A stretch of 64,000 nt of DNA, taken from Letharia columbiana. Taxonomy: Eukaryota; Ascomycota; Lecanoromycetes; Lecanorales; Parmeliaceae. Position numbers and translations under genes: made by a program. Every line of letters begins with the position of its first letter. Position 1 is the stretch's first letter. Positions 37,168 through 49,720 of this stretch are shown here, one piece after another. The stretch covers positions 186,001 to 250,000 of the forward strand of contig NW_023501055.1 in assembly GCF_014066305.1 (NCBI RefSeq), written 5' to 3'. The notes under the pieces were generated by a model. It was not told the origin of the DNA. It made no database searches and saw only the letters and a program-made list of their open reading frames with translations.

Positions 37168-38428
37168 ATGCTAGCCACTCTGGACAGCAACCCCAGCTCC
37201 CGAACTGGTAATGCCGCAACTGGGGCATTACCCTCATTCCACCTTCTTGATCAAGCAGCAGAACTTTGGAACGAGGTATACTATTACACCCTGAACGCAG
37301 TTCGGCATAGACCACAAGATATCGCCAGTACACCATGGGGATTGAAGTAGACATCGACCACAGCCTGCTCTACGTCAATCGGCAAATCTACGAAGAGGCG
37401 ACATAAGTCTCCTACCGCTAAAACGTGCTCGTCTTTATCAAAACAAACAACCTAGTCCAGATCTGTTGCGAGAGCTGTCTGATCGTATGCTGACAGTTGT
37501 TGCTCGCTGGGCAAAGACCGACGATGAATTTGCTTGAAAGAGGATGTCCACATGCATCACGTACCGCCGAATTCTCACCGGACACCTCGGCACTTTGACT
37601 GTTCATAGACCAAATCTACGCCATCACACAAGGACGGCACTGGTCGTGACCAGCCAGGATCTTGATGCCTTTGCCGTCAACCTGTTTGGTGTCGACTGCC
37701 AAGGGGTTGTATTCCCACTGAATCTCTCTATCTCTACGAATGTGAATGATCCTTTTCGGTTACTTCGTGGCAGATACACGCACCAACTTCTTCACGCCTT
37801 AGTAATACTCAAAGATTTCGGCGAGTTTGTGGTGAGAGACTATTTCGATCCCTACGACGCTGCGAGACTGCATAGCATAATTGAGCAGTATGACGTTTGA
37901 TGTTCGAACACACATCTTTACCTGCGCTTATTGGAAACGCGGAGACTTTCATGACACTCACCAGATCCTCGACCTGGCTAGGGCGACATCCTCAGATCTT
38001 TACAAGTGCACACAGAGTGACTTTGGCGTTTCCAGCGTAATGGAGATGGACTTGTTCTTACAGCTTGTCTGGATGGTAGGTCGTCTGGAGTCTGCTCACT
38101 TGTGGCTCAGACTCGTATGCAAGGCAAACATTCTTAGATCGAAACTTTGACAGGATCAATACCGTAATAGTCCTGAAACAATATACAATCATATCCCACC
38201 GTCACGGCCGAACAAGGGGCGGAGGCGTACCGTGTTAGAACCTTTATCCGCATGGCGCCTAAACATCCCGCCTGCGATATCCTCGTAGATGTCACAGAAG
38301 CAGTCCAGCTCGATCAGAGTGGAACGGGGGTTTGGCTTCCGGGAAATCTGGAGGTCATGAAACCGCATCAGGTTCGAGCATTGAGAGTTATATACACTAC
38401 CAATTCCGTTTTGACACAGGGAGCTTGA
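37168..38428 (+). pseudogene. 2EXR/F-box-like protein relic
   Basis: Fungal proteins of this group start with a hydrophobic-Leu-x-x-E-L-R-N-x-I-Y motif. Here LLDQAAELWNEVYYYTL lies at about 37,240-37,293, and a matching downstream hallmark IDHSLLYVNRQIYEEAT at about 37,350-37,400, but in another frame. Immediately after, two TAA stops (about 37,403 and 37,418) stand where C-to-T changes of CAA would put them, ahead of NVLVFIKTNN. Later segments continue in other frames: 37,580-37,900 (helical, ending LHSIIEQYDV), 37,890-38,150 (ARATSSDLYKCTQ) and about 38,222-38,428 (AYRVRTFIRMAPKHPACDIL). At least two frameshifts plus stops make a product impossible. The role of such proteins is poorly known; F-box-type partners of SCF ubiquitin ligases are one suggestion. 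Confidence 0.65.
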
Positions 38429-39851
38429 CGACTAACTTTGTTGAGCATGGCAATAAAGGCCGTCGTTGGAGGCTCTTACGAAGGACGACTTTGGATTGGA
38501 AGGGTAGTTGAGGCCAGGAAAAAATGACCTGGTAGGACGAATGGCGCAGAACAACCTGGGTAAATGATAGCGTGAGTTGAGTTTGCGAATCAAATATAGA
38601 CTTGAGGTAACTATCCTCCGTGCTAAAGCGCTCTTGACGCACCCGCCCAGTATCAATAGAATGCGGAAAGTGGTCTCCTACAACCTTTTTTAAATATCTG
38701 ACGACCCTTCATGCCGGCCTCCAGCAATCTCAATCTCAACCTTCAATCTTCCCCTGACCCAAAATGCCCCCTTCTCCCTTCGCCACCTGCCTCAAAAGAC
38801 TACAAACACTCCCGGCCAACCATTCACTGCAGAAGATCAGAACCACTGTCACAGTACTTCGTTTTGCATTGCTCTTGACGCGCAATACCTGGGCCTCCAG
38901 TAAGGTCGTTGAAGCGGCTAGCACCACTGCCGCTTGGACGCGTGTCTGTTATCAATAACGGTACCGGACTGGTTTGAGTCAGGGACGAGAAGATTGGGCC
39001 TTGTTATGGTAAGGTTTCTAGGGCTTGAAAGTGGTTGAAGGGTTAATGGATCGTGTGTAAACTATTTCGCTGGTGTTCGAGGCCGTGATGGCGCAGCTGG
39101 ACTCATGATCATAAATATCTCCACAAAAAGGACTGCCAGGGAGATGACTAGGCGTACCTAGGCTTCCAGTATGGCGCTAGCGTCTGGGATTGATGTTAGT
39201 ACTGCCGACCAAGGACGAGAAGAGTTCGCTTGAGCGTAGCCGCCAAAAGTTTGGGATTTTTTTGCAATTAGAGCAATCTATCTGTGACTAAACATCTGGT
39301 AATCCCATCAAGCATCAGCGAGAGTAGGCGGTGTTTGATAGTCAAGGCTCCACTAACCTTACTTTCCCCTTCCAGCTGGCCCGGGCTCAAGGCTGGACAC
39401 TACCGAAGATGAAGGTTTTGAGCTCACCAGGTCAGGAAAGGGAAGAATGAATTCGCCAAATCACCAACTTGCAAGGCCGAATATTCTCCATTATCATCAG
39501 ATTAAATAAATGGACATATGTGAAACAAACAAAAGAAAAGCCAATGTACCAACCACCTCGTTGTATATATTTGAGAATCGGCGGCGACGGCGCGCTGAGC
39601 CCATATCTGAACAACACGTATGAAACCTGAAGGTGTACTAGCAGATCCGAAGGGAAGGGAATAAGAAAGAAATAGAGAAAACCTCCAAATGAGTGCCTGT
39701 GCGCAAAGCGCGTTCTCCCTGGATATGAGACCTCGCAAAATCCCGCTTTCCAACCCCCCAGAGCTGACTCTCAACATCTCACCCATGTGATCATCTTGCA
39801 CACCCCGGGCTCATACTTAGAGCAAGCATTCCGGCTCCCTCTCCTACTTCA
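38429..39851. other. Intergenic region, no supported gene
   Basis: About 1.4 kb of normal composition. A 64-codon frame at 38,764-38,958 follows a CT-rich stretch (about 38,705-38,763) and could be the relic of a small gene start, but it has no recognisable domain. The sequence just right of 39,780 is the 3' side of the sugar transporter. Confidence 0.4.
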
Positions 39852-42395
39852 TCACAACTCATTCAATTCAATAGTATCAATAGTCCCATGCCTACGCTCC
39901 GCACCGCTTGAACCTGCCAACGCCAGACTGCCGCCCCTCTTAGGGTTCTCCGCATCCACCACGCTTCTATCCCTCGCCGCCTGCACCAGCTGCGGGTTCT
40001 GTTCTTTCAAGATCGCGAAGTTTTTCTCTGCTTCCCAGTTCCAGATGGAGTCAGAGGCAAAGACGAGGTTCATTTCTTCCAGAGTCCTTTGGTTTGTCTC
40101 TGGGTACAGGGCCCAGACCATGGGGATAGTGATGGCGTTGCAGATGCCGAAGATGTAAAGGGTCTTCTCGTTGATAGCGGCAAACATGACCGGACAAAGT
40201 AGTCCCTAGAGAACGATTAGTCACGGCGTAAAGAAAGGATCCCAAGGTCAGGATGATTATCCTAAGTTCCCTCCTTTCGAGTGAAAGCCTTGACGAGGGT
40301 GAAAGGGACCCAAAGACGTACCAGCCAGCCGTTACCAATACTCCACCCTACTACACCCCATGCATTACCCTTCGCGCGGATCTCCAGAGGGAAGATCTCG
40401 GCCGGGTAGAGCCACGGTACCGTCAACCAAGTCGCGCCGAAAATGGCGGTGAAGAGAAAGACAAAGAAGGTAGCTGCGACTCCAGAACCTAGCAAGCGTT
40501 GGTGTTAGTACTGCTTCCTCTACGCAAAATCCAAACTTGAAAGACATATCTGGCAACCGTATAGCACCTCCTGCTGCCGGAACATCTCTGACTATTTGAT
40601 TTCCAACACCAAAGAGGGAGAGTCAAGAAGTAATGTACGGACCAGTTTTGGTGGAGGACCCAATAGCTGCGTTTTGTCCGATGCGAGAAAGGCCGCCGAC
40701 CAGGAAAGTGCAGATCCCCATGCCGACGGAGCCCCAGTAGAGGGTCCAACGGCGGCCAATTCGATCAAGCGTGAATACGCAGACGAGAGTGGAGAGCTGG
40801 AATGTTTGTCAGTGGTGTCGTTAGGAGTGCGCTGTGAGTATGAGACCACCGACCATGTAGGTAATATCATTGAGACCAGTAACCCACAGCTGGACCAGTC
40901 AGCATTGCCTGATGCTGATGGGAATATGCGCCTTGCAACATATCCGGGGAGGGAATATTTCCCAATTGATGGCTTGAAGCGAAGGATATAATTCGAAAAG
41001 GGATACTTGGACTCTGAAAATACATACCTGGTCCTGAGGTGCTATACCAGCGATTGCAAATATCCTGGGGCCGTAGACAGTAATGCCTGAGCAGATTCGG
41101 ATATCAGCGGGGCTTATTCAGCGCAAAAACCTGGGTTATAAGGCAGAGTTCAGGTAACAGAAGCGCAGTATGCTGTCCAAGCATTTTCTTGTACGTACCG
41201 GCGATTCCGATCCACTCTTGCATGATTTGTAGCCAGACCACGAGCTGGACCCGGCGACCAGTATGGAGTTTCCCAGATCCAATCCCAAAGAACATGTGGA
41301 AGTAGTTTTGTTGCTTGGCAGTCTTTCGCTCAAGTTCACAGATGTTGCGAATGTCTTGGAACTCTGCTTCGCTCTTTTCGGCCTCGTCGCCGCTTTCTCC
41401 GCGCAGTCGACCAAGAATATAGCGGGCTTCTTCTTCACGACCCACTTTGACTAACCAACGAGGGGATTCAGGCATGAGAAAGACGATTCCAAGGAGGAAC
41501 AGGAGTGGTGCGATCTGAAACGCGATGGGAAAGCGCCAGATGAAATCAGATGTTCCGTCTACGTAGAACTGGAGTCAGCATTGACGAATATATTTCGGGC
41601 GTCGAAAGAGCTCTCTGCGGCCGAGGAACGTGATGTGAAAAGATCTAAGTCACACGTGGGATGAGAAAAGTCAAATTATACGTACCGCCATAGAAGGAGG
41701 TACCACTCAGATCTGTCAGTCGAAGGCATTACGAGAAGCATGAATGAGGTACACACTATTCAATCCAGTAGGCAACAACCACCCCAAATATGTTTAGTGT
41801 GAATTCGATAGCGACGAATTGACCTCGGGAGGTGTGCTCGGCAGTCTCGGTCGCCCAGACTGGGGTAATTGCGTTCAATATGCCAGTCCCAATACCATTG
41901 AATATGCGAGCTGCAAGCATTAGCCGTACGCAAACATTAATCTCGGTATTGTTACGTACCACATATCATCCAGGTATAGTCTTGAGCAGAGCATTGAAGG
42001 CAAGCACCGACAATCGCCCAAGCGGCCGCCACAGCAATAGTATTAATGCGCCCAAATTTATCACCGATGTAGCCACCGAGGAAGGCGCCAAGAAGGGTAC
42101 CTGGCAAGTAATAGACAGCGACCTGAGATTATCAACATAAGCAAAATATATGAGGTAAAACACCCACAATGCCTCCCTGAAGGGTAGGTTTGTCGATGAT
42201 CACAGACTTGGTAACATCGTTCCAGTGGCCAAAGCTCATGATATCGACGTAGCTTCGGGCGGTGTTTACTCCTCCCATCACACCTTGATCATAGCCAAAG
42301 AAGAAAATAGAGAGTGCAGCAACGCAGTTGATGGCGATCAAAAGTGCTCGCTTCTCAAAGCGATGGACCAGGTTGAACTTTGAGATACGTTCCAT
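39852..42395 (-). CDS. MFS sugar transporter (sugar porter family), 10 exons
   Basis: Proton-coupled or facilitative sugar uptake carrier of the plasma membrane. Exons on the minus strand: 42,395-42,168; 42,122-41,960; 41,910-41,757; 41,705-41,686; 41,558-41,199; 41,086-41,028; 40,889-40,854; 40,796-40,643; 40,488-40,322; 40,205-39,852. All nine introns are GT..AG and the phases add up to 564 residues without a stop. The family hallmarks are present in order: GYDQGVMGG in TM1, GGYIGDKFGR after TM2, PESPRWLVKVGR after TM6, DRIGRR after TM8, VPWLYPAEIFPLEIRAKG at TM10 and PETNQRTLEEM after TM12. Closest in character to fungal hexose/high-affinity glucose-type porters; the substrate cannot be read. 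Exon 4 is only 20 nt. GTGGGG (42,416-42,421) and CTGGGG (42,651-42,656) upstream fit the CreA consensus SYGGRG, which would suit glucose repression. Intact, unlike most neighbours. Confidence 0.95.
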
Positions 42396-44519
42396 GATAT
42401 CAGTGACGAGTAAGGGTGGGGCAGATCTGATGTGCTGAAGGCTCTCAGATGGGGAAGTCTACCACAGTCTTCAGAGTAGCAATGAGGTTTTTACGACGTA
42501 GGTAAAATAAGAGAACTTCAAGGAACCCCTGATGTATGGCAAAGGGGAGGGCAGCCCACGGTTCTTATACAACTTCGTTTCCATGACATGCCGTGCAGCA
42601 TCACCGTTAAGTCAAATAGCAGACCATATGAGACTTGGAGACTGTTGAATCTGGGGCGGTGCCAAAGACCAGAGAGTTCCTCAGCGGCACGCTATCCCGA
42701 GTTGAGGACGAACGTCTTCAGTATGTAATTACGGCAGTCGCAACGAGAGTGGAGTCTGCAAGAATGAGATGGTATACTCGTACATAATCGTGTGGAGAAG
42801 GCAGGCTGTGCTTATCTCGCCTTCGCAACGACTTCCTCATTAAGACTGTCAGTTTGCGAAGAGGATGTAGAAGCGTAGTGCTGCCAGTGGTATGAACGTG
42901 CAAACGAACTTTGTGGAGCTATAAGACCGAGTTGCACAAAAAGCACGGGCCAGAAGGCTGAGCGACGTGGTGTTGCGGAGAAAGTTATTCGATCCCTCTG
43001 GACGAATGACAGGCGTAAAGGAATTGTTGCCTAGGTATAGTACTTTCTGATTTGCTCTGGGCGCGTAATTCGGCCTCCATAGGCGTCAAGAAAGGGTGAT
43101 CCGCTAAAAGAGATCTAGAAGGACGCTAGAAGGACGCTAACAGGATGTTGTCGTCCTCGCGTTGCCGATCTGCAGATCCCCCAATATTTCAATCCGTGTC
43201 ACTTCTCATTCTCCACTTGGTTCATCTTTCTGTCCTATTAATCTCCTGGAAAAAGACGTACCGAGGCTGTGCTAGAAGGATCTTTAGCAAGCGGAAAGGC
43301 GCATCTTGAGAAAGTGATTCTCCAATATCCTCAAGCCGTTGGTTCTTGGTGAGCTCGCTGCTCCACGGAGTCTCGATGTCATCTTAGTGCAGTTTTTCTC
43401 ATTCTCCAGAGTCAGGAGACCCTGGGCGGATGAAGCAGTCCAGAATGATGCAGCTATGCACTAGAGTAAATTGGCCCTGTCTCAAAGCAACCGGTATTTG
43501 CTGGACAGGAAGCAGCGTCATATGCTCAGCCCCGCCGTCTGCAGGCCGTGAAACCATATGGTCTGCAACCTTTATGTCACAGTTAAAACAAAACGGCCGG
43601 CGAGAAAGGTTCCGACTCTGCCCCTAATCTCTCACCGGCGCGGTAGACGAAGTTGACCGTTCCGCATGCCTTAGCATTTCTTCTGATGAGGCACTGGGGC
43701 GGTGAAGCCTCCTCGGCCGCTTCCCGTACCAGGCATTAGAAAGGCGCCGCTCAACGCAGAAGGCTGCTGGCAATGGTAACATCGGAAACGCTGGGAAATC
43801 TGCGCTTCGTCCTGGCCCCTGGAGACATCCAGAAGCCCGCGTGTGACTTCCTCGTCGGTACCCTCTTGGTACCCAACAAGTGACCTGCGTACGCAGCTAT
43901 GCCAAAAAAGCGAAAGCCGCACGCTCTGCGTTGGCCATGAGCTCCTGATTTGGGCCATACACGGGAAACAACTCGCCAGCCCAGCCTTGCGATATTCGCA
44001 ATGCCAAACCCTCTCTTTCTCTTGGTCCAATGTCTCATGTATCTACTCGTTTCGCTTCCTCAACTCTTTGTCCAATAGCAGCACGACCTTCTTTTGATGT
44101 CTCCGGGTGACCACAATGATACCGTGACAGGACAGTCAAGAACAAAAAGCCAAACGAGCTGTCAAGACTAAGGACCTATAGGGCACTTTTCCGTTTCGTC
44201 AGCTTGTCACTGACCGATCGCAGGCATGGATGAATTCTAGCCTGTCCTTCATGATGGCTTTGAGATTCACAATAATGGCATGGGCGGATAGACATGATTT
44301 TAATTAATCCAGATTCAACGGGCGAGGTTCTCCGAGCATCTTTGTACGATGTTTCCGCTATCTTTTGGCCTTATCATTCATTCACTGACTCGACAATCGT
44401 TCTACTAGATCTAAGAAAGACTCCAATGAATTAACATATCTTCGTCTCGGTGCCCTGACAGCGGATTGCTCCTCCTTCTACCTTTCCACATATGCAGCCT
44501 TTACGACACTTATCACTGG
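42396..44519. other. Promoter of the sugar transporter and unassigned DNA
   Basis: The first few hundred bases upstream of 42,395 hold the transporter promoter with two CreA-like motifs. Beyond that (about 42,900-44,500) I see no supported gene. Short frames, including a 119-codon minus frame at 43,671-44,030 with four Cys in its last part, have no recognisable family. They may be remains of a decayed gene. Confidence 0.45.
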
Positions 44520-45342
44520 TCACGAGAGTTCCTCGTCAACAGACGTCTGGACAGCATGCGCTGATTCGGCGCTCAAGACCAATCCAAAGGCCCAGTCTGG
44601 CAAAAGAAGAAGCTCCGAGCGTGGACTCATCATCCTCGATGCAATCTTCGTGCAGCCCTGAGCACAAGGCCCATCCGTCTGGTCAAGACGGTAACTTCGG
44701 GAGAGGATGTCAAAAATGGGAACCATGTCATGATACGGCGTCCAGCTGATGCTCGTGCTGTTGGGATGACTTCAAAAGGCGTTTGGTAAATTCTATATCC
44801 ATATCGCCCTTAGCAAGAACCTCCTTCCCACGTTCAAGATCCCGGAAGCATTCAGCTGTCCCACTGAAGAATGCTTTGTTGGTTAAATTCATCCGATCCA
44901 TTAGTGGATTGGTGTCTTCGACCCTAGATATGGACCTCCTCCAGATTAGGCATTCCACTCAGTTGCTATACCAAGTTGCGGTTCACGGACTTTATGGTCA
45001 ACATCTTCTCTCATTTCTGCCACACTTCACAATTCTCAGATTAATCAACCTCCACTTCGCACCGCTTGAAGCTAGATTCCTTTGGAAGATTCATGCTCCG
45101 TCCAATTAGGGATCTAAATGCCATCGGGCAGGCGCAATGACGATCAAATTGCTGTAGATGACGAAGGTAGATTAGCGTTTGCCTTGGTAATTTGTGTGAA
45201 AAATAGCTGGGTTAAAGAGAAACTCTGATACATTGCCTGTGAGCTCTTCGAGAGGACGACTTGGTTTTACCATGTGAGAACAACCTTGGTTCCAGAGCTC
45301 TCCGGGAAGGTCAATCAAGCGAGAACCTTCACGGGGTTGCAT
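44520..45342 (-). pseudogene. Second 2EXR/F-box-like relic
   Basis: On the minus strand an ATG at 45,342 is followed by GSRLIDLPGELWNQG, the family-start motif (hydrophobic-L-P-x-E-L-x-N). A later FNPAIFHTNYQGKR precedes a stop, and NLIVIA then matches the usual continuation after the receptor-like first part. Further on, in shifting frames, come NLPKESSFKRCEVEV, GMPNLEEVHI and a helical stretch from about 44,930 to 44,728 rich in E, K and R. Several stops and frame changes separate these pieces. It is related in design to the relic at 37,168 but not a recent duplicate by eye. The 3' limit is approximate. Confidence 0.5.
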
Positions 45343-45616
45343 TTAGAACTCTCTTGCTGGCACTACTTACGTTTGAACACGCGTGGAAGAGTAGCAAAGT
45401 TACCTGGAGTATGTTGCGGCGTGAGGTGGGCAAGCCTCACGTGCACGAAGTTCGCCTTTTCGGCCATGAGCTTTCAGCTTGTCCAGCCTACTGCCTCACA
45501 GCATTCTTGCCTTGATAATGGTATTGCATGACCATGGTCAGTACGGTGTCATCTCATCTCTCTCCCCTTCATACCCATCAAGTCCAATACACCCCCGTCT
45601 TAGCTCTCTCCCCTAA

Positions 45617-45952
45617 ATGCCTCCTCCAAAGATCAACTAGTCATGGCACTCCTCGGCCGCAAAGCCTCGCCATGCTCCGCCAAGAGCCTCGTCGAATCAC
45701 TATCCGACAATACCCCAGCCGTTCACACAAGTTCATATGGACCAATTTTCATCTGCCGAAGACAGCCCGAACACACCATTGCATTCGAATCCTTCTTCGT
45801 CAGCCACCATCCCACAACCAACAGTAAATCATTCAGAGAGTCTGCAGAAACACCAGATCATTGACCAAGATGGTGACAATGGGGTATCCTGCGAAGAAGG
45901 TCTTAATACGAGCGAAGATAGAGTAATGTCTCTTCCTACTCTTTCCTGGTGA
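45617..45952 (+). pseudogene. Pro/Ser-rich ORF with an early TAG, uncertain
   Basis: An ATG at 45,617 after a CT-rich stretch (about 45,547-45,616) opens a 112-codon frame that is interrupted only by TAG at codon 8 (45,638-45,640), a position where CAG-to-TAG would explain the stop. The rest is rich in Pro, Ser, His and Gln and looks disordered, without a domain. It may be the broken first exon of a longer gene or a chance frame. No family was recognised. Confidence 0.25.
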
Positions 45953-46799
45953 AGGCAATTCTCGTCTGGCGATTTGGAGCGAGTCTCAAACTAGAAGCTT
46001 CTCTGGAAGCTTCTCATGGCAGCCGTCTTTCTGCCATCACTAATGACAGAGCCAACGTGGTCGGCTTAGTGCTAGTCCTTACTGACAAAGCCAATATAAT
46101 GTTTCGAACAAGGAGGCTTGTTTCGCTTCCACTGCAGATTCGGTTATAAACTCTCAAGAAACGTCAGTGGTACGGACTTCGGCGAAAATTTACCACCACA
46201 GAAATTTACATTTGTCTCAGAGATGTCTTGCAAACATGACCTCGAATTGCTACCTGAAAATCAATTTAGCTCCCTCCCTTCGCATCTCACATGTCAGGTT
46301 CTGACAAGGGAACCTCTTTTCACTTCTATTGCCGTTCCTTGACTATCAAAGCCCGAAAAATTATAGTAGGCTTTTTCATAGACGTTGTAAGCATAGTCAT
46401 TATAATGAAATAGTCTCGAGCGTGTTGCAAGATACGTTGAATGATAAAAGCACAGTGCAGGAGATTGCCGCCGCCGCCTATTTGGACTACAGCTTCGAGT
46501 AGAAGCTGGCGCTAAATTTCGAATGAGCAATCAGCGTAAATTCGCGATCATCGAACGAAGCCATTCTTAGACAATCTCCTGAAGTCGTATGTCAACTGGC
46601 AGAGGGTACAGTGCGTTAACAGAGATACCGTCGTTCTTAACTGATCTTTTGAGGTTGAGAGTCTCGATTCTTGAATCGAGTCTCAAGCGAGCGCCGAGCA
46701 AAAGGAAAGTGAGTGTGTCTATGGCGGCGGACAAGATGATTCTTAGATAGCATCTCCGAGCCGAGTGAAACGATACCTCAGCTTGATAAAGGTGCAGCG
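45953..46799. other. Unassigned region
   Basis: No intact frame. A low-confidence impression of decayed coding sequence exists between about 46,390 and 46,800 (plus strand, helical, E/A-rich), but stops are too frequent to name it. Confidence 0.35.
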
Positions 46800-47026
46800 T
46801 ACGGAGGTCTGCACCAAAGGTCCTGCACCTGCCAAGACGCCAGGTTTTAGTAGCCCTAATCCTGTTGTCGGAAGGCAGCCCTGTGGTGAGGGCTCTAGAA
46901 CTATTCTCTGGGAGCGCATAATGTAGGTCTAAGCGCCTTGTCCAGGGAGCCCTCCGGGCTTGGCGTTATCCGACAGCTGGACCCTTTTCTTGGGCAGGTG
47001 CAGAACTTTTGGTGCAGACCTCCGTA
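46800..47026. mobile_element. MITE copy 1, Tc1/mariner-like (TA-flanked)
   Basis: 227 bp including a TA at each end. The terminal inverted repeats are about 33 bp, begin TACGGAGGTCTGCACC and differ from each other at about two positions. It belongs to the same family as 61,052-61,340 (shared TIR and shared internal words such as gcgcataatg and ggcgttatccga). It has no transposase frame. The TA target duplication and short size suggest a non-autonomous Tc1/mariner-like element. Confidence 0.9.
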
Positions 47027-47630
47027 GTAGCTCGACAATGCCGAATTCTCCATCACTGGCCCAAGCCTCGATCTGTGAGCGAGGCGTGCAGGAGACGAGG
47101 CACACATGAGGTGGGGCCCAAGAAGAAGAGGGTTCGAGCACTGCAATTAATCGAGGGTGAGTGTGATGAAAACATGGCGAGGAATATATTTCTAGCGATC
47201 TAAGTAGATTACTTAATATTTCGCTAAATGAGGCCTTACCGGATGGTTCAATATACAGGCCGGCGCACATTTCTTATGGCTTGGCGCCGCTACCGCCCTT
47301 ACATCCTCTCGCTCAAAGAGGAAGGTGCGCAATGATAAAGAACGGTACCAACAGTCTTGATAGCGACCACCATCAGACAACGAAGCGTTCATGGTGCCGA
47401 ATATGACAGGCATTGAGAGGTCTCGTGAGGCGGGATGACTTCATCCGCACCCTCCTCTACCGTCGGGAACGCCAATCAGGCATGCGAATGTCGAGCAGCT
47501 TGATGCCGTTCATTCAGAGCCAGATACCGGTATCTGGCAAATCGGCTGCCCGCTCAAAGAGCATGGATAACCTACATATTCCGATTACTCCTGCGCTCTC
47601 CCACTCATCACCACCATATCTACCACTAGA
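47027..47630. other. Promoter region of the Dal5-type carrier
   Basis: No gene. The 138-codon plus frame at 47,413-47,829 is a shadow of the carrier's first exon. A TGATAA word near 47,331 would suit a GATA factor of nitrogen regulation, but a single short motif proves little. Confidence 0.4.
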
Positions 47631-49404
47631 ATGTCACTCGAGCGAGAGAAGCCCGACCCTTTCGCATCTCTTGACGGCCGGGAAGCATCGGTGGCCATTG
47701 GAGACGGCACCGTCACAGTTGTATCGCTCGAAGATGCGGACGAAGCACTGTCCTTCTTGGAGAATCACCCTCAGTCCCTGGAGATCGCAGAATCTGGCAA
47801 TGCGATTCTGGAGGACCCCGTTCAGTTGAAGAAGTTGGTCAGGAAGATCGATCTTACAATCGCTCCACTGCTGGCGGCCGTATACTTCCTCCAGTTCCTG
47901 GACAAGACCACGTTATCCTACACGGCTGTCATGGGGATACGGACGGACACACACCTGAAGGGGCAGGACTATTCGGATTTGTCTATGCTGTTTTACATCG
48001 GTATGCAAGAACTGCCAAGTTTGCGCCTCTGCATGGCACGAGGGAATGATCACTGATCGACGACGCAGGCTTTCTGGTGGCAGAGTTCCCTACGCAATAC
48101 CTGGCACAGCATATATCACGATTGGGATTGTATCTGGGCATAAACATCATGATATGGGGGCTCATCCTGGGTTTTCATGCTGCATGTACGACATTTGCAG
48201 GGCTGGCAATTGTTAGGACTCTACTGGGTATATTTGAGAGCTGGTATGTGCTGTCTGAGGATAAGCGTTCTTGTCTAGAACGGACGCTGAATATCAGAAC
48301 AGTGTTGCCCCGATTCTGATATTGATCATTGCAATGTGGTATAAGAAGGAAGAGCAAGGCCGACGCGTGTCTTGGTTCTATGTCTGTAACGCCCTCACTC
48401 AAATCTTTGGTGGCTTCGTCGCCTATGGAGTTAGCTTTGCCAACACGAGGTTCGCGAGCTGGAGGATCTTCTACATTGCCATTGGGGCTTTGACCATGGT
48501 CATTGGGCTATTGGTCGCCCTGTTTTTGCCAGACTCGCCCGTCAAGGCAAAAAGGTTCACCGATGCCGAGAAAGTTGCTGCGTTGCTGCGAGTCAAAGAC
48601 AATCAAAGGTATGTTGGGGACTACACATTGCAGAGGACAGGACTTGGCTGACTCGGTACAAGTGGGACACAAAACGCTCGCATCAAGAGAGACCAGGTCT
48701 TCGAGACTTTCAGAGACTCTCGAGTATGGCTGATTTGCCTCGCTACCATGCTAAGCTCCATTCCTAACGGCGGACTTTCCAACTTTTCGAGTATCCTCCT
48801 GACCACCTTTGGCTACACATCTCAGCAAGCACTCATCCTCAATACCCCCAGTGGCGCGATTGGTGCAGTGTGTGTGCTGCTAGTGGGCTACCTATCCGAC
48901 AAGTGGCGAGACAGATCAGTGGTCATGCTGATTTGCATCCTTCCAACCATACTGGGTGCGGGTCTGATGATAGGTCTTGATCCTAACGGGATCCCTAAGA
49001 ACAAGGCGGGCCTTCTTGCTGCATCCTTTCTTACGGGAACCTTTGGAGCCGCATTCATGCTGTTGTTGGCTTGGAACGCATCGAATATCGCAGGTCACTC
49101 CAAGAAAGTCACCGCCAACGCCCTGACATTGATAGCATTCTGTGTGGGGAATATATTGGGAACACAAACATTCCAAGCGAAGCAGGCGCCTGGATATATC
49201 TCTGGCAAGATCAGCATCATTGCTACCTTATCGGCGCTGTGTTTTGTGGTTGTAGTAATGAGGGTGTCGAATGACTGGCTGAACAGGAAGAATCAGAGAG
49301 AACTGGCGGGTATGAGTGAGGAGGTGAAGACGGTCTTGAAAGACAAGATGGCCTATGCCGACCAGACTGATCGGAACAACGTCTTCTTTGTGTATACGCA
49401 CTAG
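47631..49404 (+). CDS. MFS anion:cation symporter, Dal5/allantoate-permease type
   Basis: Plasma-membrane carrier of the ACS family, whose members take up allantoate, nicotinate, pantothenate, biotin and other carboxylates with protons. Four exons: 47,631-48,000; 48,069-48,243; 48,303-48,608; 48,663-49,404. Introns of 68, 59 and 54 bp are GT..AG, and the phases join into 530 residues with no stop. An acidic cytosolic N-terminus of about 75 residues precedes TM1 (LLAAVYFLQFLDKTTLSYTAV, typical of the Dal5 subgroup). Then come EFPTQYLAQ in TM2, RTLLGIFES before TM5, WYKKEEQGRR in the loop, LPDSPVKAKR at the central loop, GYLSDKWRDRSV in the second half and LLLAWNASNIAGHSKK near TM10. The intron branch sites fit CTGAC. 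The start was chosen as the first ATG of the exon. The substrate is unknown. It is intact. Confidence 0.95.
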
Positions 49405-49720
49405 GTGCCTCTATATAAGGCCTCTGAGAAGGGGTGAGTTGGACTGTATAAAGGTTGTACGAATGCCAAGTACTGCGCACAGATAATTGCTATTCGCTCC
49501 AAAAACCATCTTCACAGTATCAGTACTTACAACATAGCTTCTGTTCAAGTGTTTAAGACGGAACGATTGCTTGCCTAAAACTCCCCGGGACCCCGTCCCG
49601 TACGCAGTACTAAATCGGGTGACTGGGGGTACGAGTTTCATCTTTTGCTTAATCAAACCCTTTATTTGGCATGCTCTACCCAAGTCTGAGCACTGGTGTC
49701 ATAGTCTCACTGATGTTCAT

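Noticed and set aside
40596..40991. 131-codon plus-strand frame
   Set aside because: Antisense to exons 7-8 of the sugar transporter, whose exons splice into a complete protein.
43671..44030. 119-codon minus-strand frame with several Cys
   Set aside because: No recognisable domain, splice context or homologous pattern; kept only as unassigned DNA.
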